Part shown: positions 1-8,330 of the stretch, one piece after another | Layout: the number at the start of each line of letters is the position of its first letter | How positions within the stretch are numbered: position 1 is the stretch's first letter | NCBI GenBank assembly: GCA_002389905.1 | Contig: DGRE01000050.1 | Coordinates: forward strand, 27,218 to 91,217 | Reading direction: 5' to 3' | Length of the DNA stretch: 64,000 nt | Source of the DNA: Hungatella sp. UBA4396 | GTDB lineage: Bacteria; Bacillota; Clostridia; Lachnospirales; Lachnospiraceae | Notes under the pieces: model-generated | What the model was told of the DNA's origin: nothing | The model's database searches: none | The model's input: only the letters and a program-made list of their open reading frames with translations | Translations under genes and position numbers: made by a program

Positions 1-385
1 TCATGATGGCTCCTGTCAGGGCCGTGGTTGTAGTCTTTCCATTGGTTCCCGTAATGGCCGCCAGCCTTCCTTTTGCGTGGCGGAAAGCCAGCTGGATTTC
101 ACTCCAGACAGGAATCTCCGCTTCTTTTAAAACAGAGACAAAAGGGGCCTCCAAAGTAATTCCGGGGCTGATGACACAGAGGCATACTTCCTTTAAATCC
201 TCTTTTTTCAGTTCCCCCAGTAAAATTTCGATCTTGTCTTTTCCCTCAAACCGGCTGCCCAGAGCATCCCGGTCAATAGCAGCATTGCTGTCATAAAGAA
301 TCACTTCATTTCCAGTTTCAAGAATCAGCTTAGAGGCGGCTATGCCGCTTTTTCCGCTTCCTGCAACTAATATTTTCTGAGCCAT
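1..385 (-). CDS. murD: UDP-N-acetylmuramoylalanine--D-glutamate ligase, N-terminal part
   Basis: Cytoplasmic Mur ligase that adds D-glutamate to UDP-MurNAc-L-Ala in peptidoglycan precursor synthesis. Only the first 128 codons are present; the gene runs off the left edge of the window. Translation begins MAQKILVAGSGKSGIAASK, the nucleotide-binding N-terminal fold of MurD, and reaches the Mur-ligase P-loop TGTNGKTTTTALTG just before the edge. The start ATG (383-385) lies 9 bases after the mraY stop, matching the family order mraY-murD. The product is certain from motif plus synteny; nothing can be said of the C-terminal domain. Confidence 0.93.
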   Translation of the reverse strand, partial: MAQKILVAGSGKSGIAASKLILETGNEVILYDSNAAIDRDALGSRFEGKDKIEILLGELKKEDLKEVCLCVISPGITLEAPFVSVLKEAEIPVWSEIQLAFRHAKGRLAAITGTNGKTTTTALTGAIM

Positions 386-394
386 AATTATCTC

Positions 395-1363
395 CTATAA
401 TCCAAGGTATGCAAGCAGGCAGAGAAGGGAGGTCACAATGGCAAATACGGCCACTACCCTTGTCTCCGACCAGCCGGTAAGTTCAAAGTGGTGGTGGATG
501 GGGGCCATCTTAAAAAACCGTTTCCCGCCTGTTCGTTTAAAATATGTCACCTGAATGATGACCGATAACACTTCAACCAAATAAACAAATCCGATAATTG
601 CAATAAAGATCGGAAGCTGCATCATAAAGGCGCTGGAAGCCACAAAGCCTCCAAGGCCAAGGGAGCCGGTATCACCCATAAACACCCTTGCCGGGTAGAC
701 ATTAAAGAGAAGAAAGCCCAAAAGACTTCCCACCACCGCACCGGTGATGGGGCTGATGCCGGTATTTTCCCCAATGGCCACCACAGTCAGAAACGTTGCC
801 ACCAGAATGGTCACGCTGGTGCAGAGCCCATCTAAGCCGTCTGTAAAATTCACTCCGTTGTCAGTTCCGATTACAATGAAAAATACGGCTGGAACAAAAA
901 ATATGCCCAGATTCAGATATAATCCCGTATTAAATCCGCCTGTAAAGGGAAGGAGCATTCCTGTTCCCACATCATTTGAATGAATCAGGTAATAAGAAAA
1001 AATTCCTGTGATGATTAACTGCCCTGCCATTTTCTGAATAGGGGTCAGCCCTTCTGAGCGCTTCATAACGATTTTGATATAGTCATCCAGAAAGCCCACA
1101 ATTCCAAATCCCACGGTCACAAAGAGCACAGGTATGATCTTCGGATAATCCCTCACATAAAACAGGGAGGTAATGATAATGCTGGTCAGTATAATAAGAC
1201 CTCCCATGGTGGGAGTTCCCTGCTTTTTTAAATGGCTTTCAGGTCCTTCTTTCCGGACCTCCTGACCGAATTTCAGTCTGTGAAGAAATGGTATCACTAT
1301 GGGGCAAAGTATGGCGCTGATGGCAAATGCTATGATAATCGCCAGAATGGTTTCGTTAATCAT
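395..1363 (-). CDS. mraY: phospho-N-acetylmuramoyl-pentapeptide transferase
   Basis: Integral membrane enzyme that transfers phospho-MurNAc-pentapeptide to undecaprenyl phosphate, making lipid I. The 322-residue product has about ten hydrophobic segments and family motifs: GTPTMGGL near residue 50, GFLDDYIK near 93, the Asp-rich GTDNGVNFTDGLDGL near 170 and FKMAPIHHHFEL near the C-terminus. A TTG-initiated longer reading frame is open, but that TTG overlaps the ribosome site; ATG at 1361-1363 sits five bases after GAGGTG and gives the usual start MINETI. It lies between the SpoVD-like PBP gene and murD, as in Bacillus. Confidence 0.95.
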   Translation of the reverse strand: MINETILAIIIAFAISAILCPIVIPFLHRLKFGQEVRKEGPESHLKKQGTPTMGGLIILTSIIITSLFYVRDYPKIIPVLFVTVGFGIVGFLDDYIKIVMKRSEGLTPIQKMAGQLIITGIFSYYLIHSNDVGTGMLLPFTGGFNTGLYLNLGIFFVPAVFFIVIGTDNGVNFTDGLDGLCTSVTILVATFLTVVAIGENTGISPITGAVVGSLLGFLLFNVYPARVFMGDTGSLGLGGFVASSAFMMQLPIFIAIIGFVYLVEVLSVIIQVTYFKRTGGKRFFKMAPIHHHFELTGWSETRVVAVFAIVTSLLCLLAYLGL

Positions 1364-1443
1364 GTCACACCTCAATATTTTATGTATTGTACGTTATAAT
1401 CCCTGGTACACAATAAGTAGTATACGTCTTTTTTTCCGAATAA

Positions 1444-3204
1444 TCAACTATAGATTCGAAAGGAGGATACAGTTTCTTCCTCTTCTGGATCAATTCCCAG
1501 GTATGGAAGAATATTCTTAAAAATGTCTCCGACCACCGGTGCAGCTATGGTTCCGCCGTAATAAATCCCTTCCGGTTCGTCGATGGTAATGAGAATAATC
1601 ACCTTGGGATCATTGGCCGGAGCAAATCCGATAAAGGAAGAAATATACTTTTTTAAGCTTCGTGGAAGCTTTTCAGAAGTGGCCGTCTTTCCTCCGATCC
1701 GAAATCCTTCCACACCTGCTCTTTTACCGCTGCCTTCCGCTACTACCTGCTCCAGAATATAGCGCATGGTCTCACTGGTTTCTTTAGAAAGGATTCCCTC
1801 TTTTACCGGATAGTCAAAGGCATGAACCCCTTTCCCGTCGGAGGTAACCGATTTTAAGCCAAAATGAGGGGTGACTCTGTTTCCGCCGTTTATGATGGAG
1901 GAAGCTGTGGTAATGAGCTGCATAGGCGTGATCTGAAAGGACTGGCCAAAGGAAACCGTTGCCAGCTCCACAAGGCCCATATTTTCTTTTTTGTGCATAA
2001 TGGTAGACGCTTCTCCCGGAAGGTCGATTCCTGTCTTACCCTTTAAGCCGAACTGCTCAAAATACCGGTAGTACTGGTCAATGCCCAGACGCTGTCCCAC
2101 ATCAATCAGAACCGGATTGCAGGAGTTCATCATTCCATGGAGGAAATCCTCGGAACCATGGCCTCCTACCTTATGGCACCTGATCTTTCTGTCCTCTACA
2201 ATCCGGAAGCCGGGACAGGAGAAACGGTCTTCCAGTTTTACCACTCCTGCCTCCAGACCTGCGGCTGCCGTCACAATCTTAAAGGTGGAGCCTGGTTCAT
2301 AGGTGTCATTGATGCAGGGATTTCTCCACATCTGGTTTAGCAGGTTTTGCCGTTCCTTTTCAGAAGCAGGGGCCGGAATATCCGGGCTCAAAGCAAAGGG
2401 ATCATTTAAATTAAATTCCGGGGCATTGACCATGGCCATAATCTCCCCGTTTTGAGGATTCATGGCAATAATCGACACCCTTTTTGCCCCTTTTTTCTCC
2501 AGGGTCTGATAGGCGGCCTGCTCACAGTACCTTTGAATATTCACATCCAGGCTGATATAAAGATCCTGTCCTGCTATAGGCTCAATTCTGTCCTCTGCCT
2601 CATTTTCAATCTCCACTCCCGCCGCATCGGACATGGTCAGGATTTTCCCATTCTGGCCTTTTAAATATTCCTCATACTTCACTTCCAGGCCGATGATTCC
2701 CTGATTATCTCCTCCGGTAAATCCCAAAACTGTGGAAGCCAGGGTATCGTAGGGATAGTAACGCTTGTAATCCTCATCCACTTTTACTCCGGCCAGATGA
2801 TAGGTTCGGATCTGATCTCCAAGAGCCTTGTCTACATTTGTCTTAATAATCTCCCTGGAGCTGTACTTTTCCACCTTTTTGCGGACCTCTTCCTCCGTAA
2901 GTCCCAGTTCCCTGGAAAGGATCTCCACCACCTGATCTGGTTCTCTGATCTGGTTGTGTATAACCGATATGGTACAGACTGTCCGGTTTGTGGCAATGAC
3001 CGTACCGTTGGCGTCTATGATATTCCCTCTGGCCGCCTTGATGGTCCTCTCCCTCTGGTGAAGGTCCTCTGCCATTGCGCTGTAATGCTCCGAACGATAG
3101 ACCATTAGAAAAATAAGCCGCCCCATAAGTCCTGTCACGGCAAGAAATAACAGGAAAAACAGGAGGGCTATTTTCTCTCTGTGATGAGTCTTATTTGAAT
3201 TCAT
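1444..3204 (-). CDS. spoVD: SpoVD-like class B penicillin-binding protein (peptidoglycan transpeptidase)
   Basis: Membrane-anchored transpeptidase, 586 residues. One transmembrane segment (about 12-35), a PBP dimer domain, then the transpeptidase domain with active-site STFK (Ser306) and SCN (Ser361). The third motif is KTA (Lys506-Thr-Ala) instead of KTG. No PASTA domain is visible. The start ATG (3202-3204) follows GGAG by 6 bases; an ATG seven codons upstream lacks a good ribosome site. Position directly after a first PBP gene and before mraY is the place of spoVD in Bacillus subtilis, and a SigE-like promoter lies just upstream; the sporulation-cortex role is inferred from these. It could instead act in vegetative division. 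Confidence 0.8.
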   Translation of the reverse strand: MNSNKTHHREKIALLFFLLFLAVTGLMGRLIFLMVYRSEHYSAMAEDLHQRERTIKAARGNIIDANGTVIATNRTVCTISVIHNQIREPDQVVEILSRELGLTEEEVRKKVEKYSSREIIKTNVDKALGDQIRTYHLAGVKVDEDYKRYYPYDTLASTVLGFTGGDNQGIIGLEVKYEEYLKGQNGKILTMSDAAGVEIENEAEDRIEPIAGQDLYISLDVNIQRYCEQAAYQTLEKKGAKRVSIIAMNPQNGEIMAMVNAPEFNLNDPFALSPDIPAPASEKERQNLLNQMWRNPCINDTYEPGSTFKIVTAAAGLEAGVVKLEDRFSCPGFRIVEDRKIRCHKVGGHGSEDFLHGMMNSCNPVLIDVGQRLGIDQYYRYFEQFGLKGKTGIDLPGEASTIMHKKENMGLVELATVSFGQSFQITPMQLITTASSIINGGNRVTPHFGLKSVTSDGKGVHAFDYPVKEGILSKETSETMRYILEQVVAEGSGKRAGVEGFRIGGKTATSEKLPRSLKKYISSFIGFAPANDPKVIILITIDEPEGIYYGGTIAAPVVGDIFKNILPYLGIDPEEEETVSSFRIYS

Positions 3205-3231
3205 ATACTGCTCCATTGCCATCATTATTAC

Positions 3232-3259
3232 ATTATATGAATTTCAAGACTTTTTATGA
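3232..3259 (-). promoter_or_regulatory. candidate SigE-type (mother-cell) promoter before the SpoVD-like gene
   Basis: Reading on the minus strand, TCATAAA (3253-3259) is followed after 13 bp by CATATAAT (3232-3239). This resembles the mother-cell SigE pattern (ATA-rich -35, CATA-type -10) and lies in the 49-70 bp gap between the two PBP genes. No convincing SigA -35 sits 17 bp upstream of the same -10. It rests on sequence resemblance and on spoVD being SigE-dependent in Bacillus. Confidence 0.35.
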
Positions 3260-3274
3260 GCTTTTAAAGGCAGT

Positions 3275-5479
3275 TTACTCCTGTCCGGTTTGGCTCGGAA
3301 GGGCTGCCGGAAGATCAGAACCGTCATCTCCCTCATCTCTGTTTACATATTCCTCTGACGGATTTAAATACTCTTCAGGAACCCGCGCCCCATTTTCCAT
3401 GGTAGGAGCCGTACTTGGGTCTTCCTCTCCCTCCGCGCTTTCTTCTCCGGGAGCCTCCTGGGTCTCGCTGGTGATTCCCTCCTCATCAGGAAGCTTTGCC
3501 TCTTCCTCAGAAGAAAGCTGGGACTCTGCGTCGGTATCAGGAAACACATTTAAATAAGGAAGAATGTCTGTCATAATCTTCTGGAAAATTCCGCTGGCAT
3601 AGGTACTGTGAGGCTGATCATCCACGTGAGGTTCATCAACCACCACGTATACAAGCACCTGAGGATTTTCGGAAGGGGCATAGCCTAAGAAAGAAACCAG
3701 GTAGTTGACCTTATCCCTGGGAATCTTCTCCGCTGTCCCTGTCTTTCCGGCAATTTTATATCCTGTGACCCTGGCAGTGCCTCCGGTTCCGCCCTCCACA
3801 TTGACCGTTTTAAACAGAGCTTCATTGATAAATCTGGAGGTGGATTCTGATACGGTTTCCCTTACCAGTACCGGTTCTGCCTTTTTCACAACCGCCCCCT
3901 GCTCATTGAGGATCTGCTTCATCACGTGAGGCTCATAATAGGAACCTCCGTTTATGACAGAGGAATAGGCGGAAGCCATCTGAATCATGGTGCTGTTAAA
4001 GTTCTGTCCAAAGGAATTGGTGACAAGATCTGTGGGGCCTGCGGTTTCCGCCGTATACATAAGGGACTTGTTATCGGCCTCCCCCGGCAAATCGATTCCT
4101 GTCTTGGAACCAAATCCAAACAGCTTCTGGTACTTGTAGAATTTATCTTTTCCCATCTGCTGGGCAATCCGCATCATGACCACGTTGCAGGACTTCATAA
4201 GCCCTTCCTCCACTGTGATCAGACCGTGGCCGTACCGGCTGGCACATCTGATTTTGTAGCCTCCCACCTCCAAAGAACCGTTGCACTCATACGTTTCACT
4301 TCCCGTAATGGCCCCTTCCTCCAGGGCTGCGGAAACCGTGAAAATCTTTTCCGTTGATCCCGGCTCAAAGCCGTCACTGACGGCGAAATTACGCCAGGTC
4401 TGGTTCCACGCCACCTGGGTGCCCAGGGAAATGATTTGCTCGCTGCTGTAATGGCCGGATACCGTTTCCGGGGTCAGAGGCTGGGCATTTTTATTCTTTC
4501 TCTTGTAGTCGTCAATGGCCTCTTTGATTCCCAGCTCACGCAGCACTTCCGGAGTATATTCAGGCCGAAGCTGCCGGGGATTGTTTAAATCAAAAGCCTT
4601 GTCATTTGCCATTGCAAGGACTTCTCCGTTATTGGGGTCCATGACCACCACGCCTACCCGTTTGCTGCCTGTCTCCCTCTCCCACTCGCTGATGTATTTC
4701 TCCACAATTTTCTGCACATTGGCATCCATGGTGGAAACCACAGTGTTGCCGTTGGCGGCAGGCTTGATCACTCGCTCCAAGTTGGAATCGTCATTTAAAT
4801 ATCCGTATTCCCTTCCATTGGTTCCCATGAGGGTGGTGTTGTAATACTGCTCGATGCCTCCGGTTCCATCCATTCCATCTCCATTGGCAAAACCGATGAT
4901 GTTGCACGCCAGGGAATTATAGGGATATACCCTCTTGTATTCATCCTCAAACCAGATTCCCTTAATAGCTTTCCGGCTGCTCTTCAGTTCCTTTGACTTT
5001 TCTGCTTTGTATTTTTCGTAATTTTCCTTATCCGTATAAGACAGCTGCTTCGCATAGCGGACATACTGCTTATCCTTTTTTTCCTGGATCAGATTCATGA
5101 TTTCGGTCCGGTCATATCCAAAGCATTCGGTCAAAGCGGCCACCGAAGGCTCTAAATAGGCTTCCGCATCTGACATGATCTGCTTAGGGTCCAGGATCAG
5201 ATTATAAACCTTTTCGCTGGTCGCCAGATAGGTTCCGTTCCGGTCCAGGATATCGCCTCTCCGGAAGGGAATCACACGGCTGTCATAGTCCTGATTGGCC
5301 AAAACAATCTGGTTAAAATCGTCCTTTTTCTTTGTCATCAGATTATAAAGACTCATAACCAATGCAAACAAAGCCAGCGTAATTACCAGAACAGTAATCG
5401 CCAGCTTCTCCTGCATATAACGAGGGAATACCTTATTCTTTTTGTTTCTTTTTCTGTTAATATTTCGGGATGTCCTCAT
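3275..5479 (-). CDS. pbpB: divisome class B penicillin-binding protein (PbpB/FtsI type)
   Basis: Septal peptidoglycan transpeptidase partner of FtsW, 734 residues. A short basic cytoplasmic tail precedes one transmembrane helix (about 27-48), then the PBP dimer domain and the transpeptidase domain with STEK (Ser375), SCN (Ser430) and KTGTAEK (Lys579). After the catalytic domain comes an acidic, low-complexity tail of roughly 90 residues rich in Glu, Pro and Ser, where Bacillus PbpB has PASTA domains. It starts 22 bases inside ftsL, so translation is probably coupled. Gene order ftsL-pbpB-spoVD-mraY supports the assignment. The ribosome site is weak, consistent with coupling. Confidence 0.9.
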   Translation of the reverse strand: MRTSRNINRKRNKKNKVFPRYMQEKLAITVLVITLALFALVMSLYNLMTKKKDDFNQIVLANQDYDSRVIPFRRGDILDRNGTYLATSEKVYNLILDPKQIMSDAEAYLEPSVAALTECFGYDRTEIMNLIQEKKDKQYVRYAKQLSYTDKENYEKYKAEKSKELKSSRKAIKGIWFEDEYKRVYPYNSLACNIIGFANGDGMDGTGGIEQYYNTTLMGTNGREYGYLNDDSNLERVIKPAANGNTVVSTMDANVQKIVEKYISEWERETGSKRVGVVVMDPNNGEVLAMANDKAFDLNNPRQLRPEYTPEVLRELGIKEAIDDYKRKNKNAQPLTPETVSGHYSSEQIISLGTQVAWNQTWRNFAVSDGFEPGSTEKIFTVSAALEEGAITGSETYECNGSLEVGGYKIRCASRYGHGLITVEEGLMKSCNVVMMRIAQQMGKDKFYKYQKLFGFGSKTGIDLPGEADNKSLMYTAETAGPTDLVTNSFGQNFNSTMIQMASAYSSVINGGSYYEPHVMKQILNEQGAVVKKAEPVLVRETVSESTSRFINEALFKTVNVEGGTGGTARVTGYKIAGKTGTAEKIPRDKVNYLVSFLGYAPSENPQVLVYVVVDEPHVDDQPHSTYASGIFQKIMTDILPYLNVFPDTDAESQLSSEEEAKLPDEEGITSETQEAPGEESAEGEEDPSTAPTMENGARVPEEYLNPSEEYVNRDEGDDGSDLPAALPSQTGQE

Positions 5480-5957
5480 TCTGTCTTACATACTCACTTT
5501 CCGTTTTATCATAGTGAAGGATCTGATCCTTATTGGCATAGACCATACCTAGTTCCTCTGTAGCCACTTTATATACGTGGTCCAGATCAACGGAAGTATT
5601 AATACTCATTTCCAATGCATCATTTTCAGCTTTCAGCTTTTCCAGCTCTGCCTCCTTGGACTCAATAACATGAATGCTGGACGCAATGGATGACTGCAAG
5701 TGCAGATAATGCACGCAGAAAGCCAGAGTGATGACTACGGCAACAGTCATCAGAACAACATAGGGAAGATCCATCTGCAAGGCTTTTTCCTGATTTCGTC
5801 TGACCTGGTGATTGACGGCAGGCCGGCGGACTTTATCTGGTGTATGTACCGGCATGGCCTTACGGACAGTATTTCCCTGTACATAAGCGGTGTTTCCATA
5901 AGAACGCACATTTTTTCTTGCAGCCACTTTCTTTTCCTCCCTTTCAGTTTCGTTCAA
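5457..5957 (-). CDS. ftsL: FtsL-like cell-division protein
   Basis: Bitopic septum protein expected to form the FtsL/DivIC/DivIB complex that activates the septal synthase. The 166-residue product has a basic cytoplasmic region of about 65 residues, one transmembrane segment (about 66-88), and a heptad-rich extracellular coiled coil (ESKEAELEKLKAENDALE) ending in EELGMVY, the usual FtsL/DivIC ending. Sequence is poorly conserved in this family, so the call depends on topology and on its place between rsmH and the first PBP gene. It overlaps both neighbours by 14-23 bases. Confidence 0.85.
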   Translation of the reverse strand: MNETEREEKKVAARKNVRSYGNTAYVQGNTVRKAMPVHTPDKVRRPAVNHQVRRNQEKALQMDLPYVVLMTVAVVITLAFCVHYLHLQSSIASSIHVIESKEAELEKLKAENDALEMSINTSVDLDHVYKVATEELGMVYANKDQILHYDKTESEYVRQNEDIPKY

Positions 5958-6882
5958 AGACCCGAAGCTTTGAACTCTTTGCCCGCTTGTTTCCTTCTAT
6001 CTCTTCTTCATTTGGTACAATAGGTTTTCTTGTAATGACCTTTCCCTTGCTCTTCTTTCCGCAGACACAGACCGGAAAATCTCTGGGACAGGTACATGGG
6101 TCCTCATTGGTTTTAAATCTCGTCTTTACAATCCGGTCCTCTAAGGAATGGAATGTAATAATGGAAAGCCGTCCTCCAGGATTCAGCAGATCGATCATCC
6201 CGTCAATGGACCGGCTGAGAACCTCCAGCTCCTGATTCAGTTCAATCCGGATAGCCTGAAATGTTCTCTTGGAGGGGTGTCCTCCCACTGCCCTCACCTT
6301 TGCCGGAATCGCTGCCTTAATAATCTCCGTCAGCTCCCCTGTGGTCTTTATGGGGCCGGCTTCTCTGTTTCTCACAATGTGTTTTGCAATGTTCTTTGCA
6401 AATTTATCTTCTCCGTAATCTCTTATGATACGGTACAGATCAAATTCGCTGTAGGTATTGATAATGTCGGCTGCGGTCTGTTCCTTTCTCTGGTCCATCC
6501 GCATATCCAGGGGAGCGTCATCTTCCCGGTAAGTAAATCCTCTTTCCGGCATATCAAGCTGGTAAGAGGATACTCCCAGGTCTAAGTAAATTCCGTCCAC
6601 CCTTTTAATCCCTAAGTCATCTAATACTGTCTGTATGTTTTCGTAATTGCTTCTTACGACTGTTACCTTATCCTTGTAATCCTTCAGCCGTTCTGCGGCA
6701 GCCTTAATGGCGTCTGCATCCTGATCAATTCCGATTAATCTTCCGTGTTCTCCCAGGCGCTTGCACACCTCCAGGGCATGTCCGCCGCCTCCCAGGGTAC
6801 CGTCCACATAAATTCCGTCCGGTTTTACATTCAGGCTGTCAATAGTCTCATAAAGCAGCACTGACTTGTGTTCAAACATCAT
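5944..6882 (-). CDS. rsmH: 16S rRNA (cytosine-1402-N4)-methyltransferase
   Basis: SAM-dependent enzyme (MraW) that methylates N4 of C1402 in the 30S P-site. The 312-residue product starts MMFEHKSVLLYETID and carries the SAM-binding DGTLGGGGHAL near residue 27, YLDLGVSSYQLD near 100, and the C-terminal FHSLEDRIVK block. Length is typical. The start overlaps the mraZ stop (ATGA), and the end overlaps ftsL by 14 bases, so mraZ, rsmH and ftsL are translationally linked. Confidence 0.96.
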   Translation of the reverse strand: MMFEHKSVLLYETIDSLNVKPDGIYVDGTLGGGGHALEVCKRLGEHGRLIGIDQDADAIKAAAERLKDYKDKVTVVRSNYENIQTVLDDLGIKRVDGIYLDLGVSSYQLDMPERGFTYREDDAPLDMRMDQRKEQTAADIINTYSEFDLYRIIRDYGEDKFAKNIAKHIVRNREAGPIKTTGELTEIIKAAIPAKVRAVGGHPSKRTFQAIRIELNQELEVLSRSIDGMIDLLNPGGRLSIITFHSLEDRIVKTRFKTNEDPCTCPRDFPVCVCGKKSKGKVITRKPIVPNEEEIEGNKRAKSSKLRVFERN

Positions 6883-7304
6883 ATACCAAGTCCTTCCATA
6901 GCTTCCGCAATTTCTTCCATATCATCATAGGTATTGGCTGCTGTCCATGCATCCTTGCTCCAGATTTCAATACGGCTTCCCACGCCCACAAGCACTGCAT
7001 CTTTGTCAATGCCTGCATGTTCTCTTAAAACCGATGGAAGCAGGATTCTTCCCTGCTTGTCCACCTCGCAGGAAGAAGCTCCGGCCAGGAAGAATCTGGA
7101 AAACTTTCTGGCATTGGTGTTGGTCAGCGGCAGGCTTTTCAGTTTTTCTTCCAGGGCGGTCCACTCTTTATTATCATACACAAATAGACAGCCGTCTAAG
7201 CCCTTCGTCACGACGAATTCTTCTCCAAGCTGCTCTCTGAACTTCGACGGGACAATGAGACGTCCCTTTGCATCGACTGTATGATTGTATTCGCCCATGA
7301 ACAT
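6879..7304 (-). CDS. mraZ: transcriptional regulator MraZ
   Basis: Ring-forming AbrB-fold regulator that represses the division/cell-wall operon it heads. The 141-residue product has the two SpoVT-AbrB repeats, with DAKGRLIVPSKFR near residue 10 and DKQGRILLPSVLR near 88. A longer GTG-initiated frame is open, but ATG at 7302-7304 has AGGTG six bases upstream and gives the family start MFMGEYNHT. Five 10-bp repeats just upstream (7337-7386) look like its operator. Confidence 0.95.
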   Translation of the reverse strand: MFMGEYNHTVDAKGRLIVPSKFREQLGEEFVVTKGLDGCLFVYDNKEWTALEEKLKSLPLTNTNARKFSRFFLAGASSCEVDKQGRILLPSVLREHAGIDKDAVLVGVGSRIEIWSKDAWTAANTYDDMEEIAEAMEGLGI

Positions 7305-7336
7305 ATCAATCACCTGCTTGTACACCGAGGGCTTTT

Positions 7337-7386
7337 AAACCACATTCCCTCCATTTTCTACCACTTCGTACCACTTTCCACCACTT
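7337..7386 (-). promoter_or_regulatory. MraZ operator: five tandem 10-bp repeats
   Basis: Read on the minus strand, five consecutive 10-bp units occur: AAGTGGTGGA, AAGTGGTACG, AAGTGGTAGA, AAATGGAGGG, AATGTGGTTT. Three are near-identical and two degenerate. Direct repeats containing GTGG at one helical turn spacing before mraZ are the known style of MraZ binding site. The array begins about where transcription from the promoter at 7395-7423 should start, so bound MraZ would block initiation or clearance. Confidence 0.8.
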
Positions 7387-7394
7387 GTACATTA

Positions 7395-7423
7395 ATTCTA
7401 GTACATTTAAGCGGAAATAGCAA
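7395..7423 (-). promoter_or_regulatory. SigA-type promoter of the mraZ operon
   Basis: Minus strand: -35 TTGCTA (7418-7423), 17-bp spacer, -10 TAGAAT (7395-7400). The predicted start lies at about 7388, directly before the MraZ repeat array. Confidence 0.65.
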
Positions 7424-7510
7424 GGATAATTTCGATTAATTTCCATTTTCTGTGGTGTGTAACACGTTTTGTAACATTACTTTTCAGCTTTTCCAAAAAA
7501 GGGCAAAAAA

Positions 7511-7552
7511 ATCCCCCAAACCAGCCGGCCTGTCCCTTCTGGTTTGGGGGAT
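7511..7552 (-). terminator. terminator after the MarR gene
   Basis: Perfect 14-bp inverted repeat: ATCCCCCAAACCAG (7511-7524) pairs with CTGGTTTGGGGGAT (7539-7552). On the minus strand it is followed by a TTTTTT run (7505-7510), giving a classical intrinsic terminator 30 bases after the marR stop. Confidence 0.9.
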
Positions 7553-7581
7553 CTTCCCCGAATTATTTTCAATTGATACAT

Positions 7582-8064
7582 CTATGGTTCCAAATCAGAT
7601 TTCAAAAGTTCATTATACTTCTCAATGATCCGGTAAAAGGCATCCAAATCGGATTCACCGCACTGCTCGATAAGGTAAGAGGTAGTCTGCGTAATGTCTG
7701 CAACATCGTAAGCCTTATGGACAGAAGAAAGCCTCCGTCCCTTTTCCGTCACATATAAACATATGGACTTTTCATTATTTTCCTTATAGCGTTTTTCTAC
7801 ATATCCGGAGTCAACCAGTTTCTTAATTACCTGGGAAATGGCGCTTTTGCTTTTATGCCATATCTTTGTCAGTTCCGTGGCAGTGATTCCAGGAGAATCA
7901 TCAATGTAGGTAAGGGTGTGTATCTCCATCATGTTAAACTTTTCATTCTCATATGTGTGGTGAGAATAAATGTAATTATAATATAGGATGACAAATTCAT
8001 ATAATTTATCTGCCCGTGCGTTTAACTTTTGATACGCACTGTTTATATCTGAAATATGGCTCAT
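7582..8064 (-). CDS. MarR-family transcriptional regulator
   Basis: Winged-helix dimeric regulator, 160 residues. The DNA-binding region spans about 58-110 (ITATELTKIWHKSKSAISQ recognition region, wing GYVEKRYKENNEKS). It has two cysteines, Cys102 in the wing and Cys135 near the C-terminal helices, which could sense thiols, although this is inference. It is transcribed away from the patB-tcyP-persulfide reductase operon with a shared 266-bp intergenic region, so it is the likely regulator of that operon and of itself. ATG 8064 follows AGGAG by 8 bases. Confidence 0.85.
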   Translation of the reverse strand: MSHISDINSAYQKLNARADKLYEFVILYYNYIYSHHTYENEKFNMMEIHTLTYIDDSPGITATELTKIWHKSKSAISQVIKKLVDSGYVEKRYKENNEKSICLYVTEKGRRLSSVHKAYDVADITQTTSYLIEQCGESDLDAFYRIIEKYNELLKSDLEP

Positions 8065-8102
8065 ATAGGTGCTCCTGTTCTATCAGTAATGTCTGTAAAT
8101 GA

Positions 8103-8131
8103 ATAATACCATATATAGAATCAGGCTTCAA
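8103..8131 (-). promoter_or_regulatory. promoter of the MarR gene
   Basis: Minus strand: -35 TTGAAG (8126-8131), 17-bp spacer, -10 TATTAT (8103-8108), about 40 bp before the marR start. Confidence 0.55.
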
Positions 8132-8237
8132 TATTTTATTTGCAAAATAATATAGTTGATCAGTTTAACCATAAATTAAATATCATTATATTTTATGTAA
8201 ATATTGTACTAATTATAAAAATTATATTAAAATAATA

Positions 8238-8266
8238 TTGACATTATGCACTAAATATTTTATAAT
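8238..8266 (+). promoter_or_regulatory. consensus promoter of the patB operon
   Basis: TTGACA (8238-8243), 17-bp spacer, TATAAT (8261-8266): a perfect SigA consensus in a very AT-rich region. Such a strong promoter implies tight repression; the probable MarR operator lies directly downstream at 8273-8286. Confidence 0.85.
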
Positions 8267-8272
8267 ATTGTT

Positions 8273-8286
8273 TAGTTATTAAACTA
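8273..8286. promoter_or_regulatory. candidate MarR operator
   Basis: Palindrome TAGTTATTAAACTA (TAGTT, 4-bp centre, AACTA) at about +1 to +14 relative to the consensus promoter. A related but imperfect sequence with TAGTT and GTTTA half sites occurs near 8153-8167, closer to the marR promoter. Position and symmetry suggest the adjacent MarR protein binds here. Confidence 0.5.
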
Positions 8287-8330
8287 TATTTCAATATCTT
8301 GCTTATATAATGGAAGGGATGGTGTTTTTC

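Noticed and set aside
1395..1443. Promoter directly before mraY (TTGTGT, 16 bp, TACAAT)
   Set aside because: Only a partial match and short spacer; the upstream operon promoter explains expression well enough.
8065..8330. SAM or cysteine T-box leader before the patB operon
   Set aside because: The consensus promoter lies only about 60 bp before the start codon, leaving no room for such a leader.
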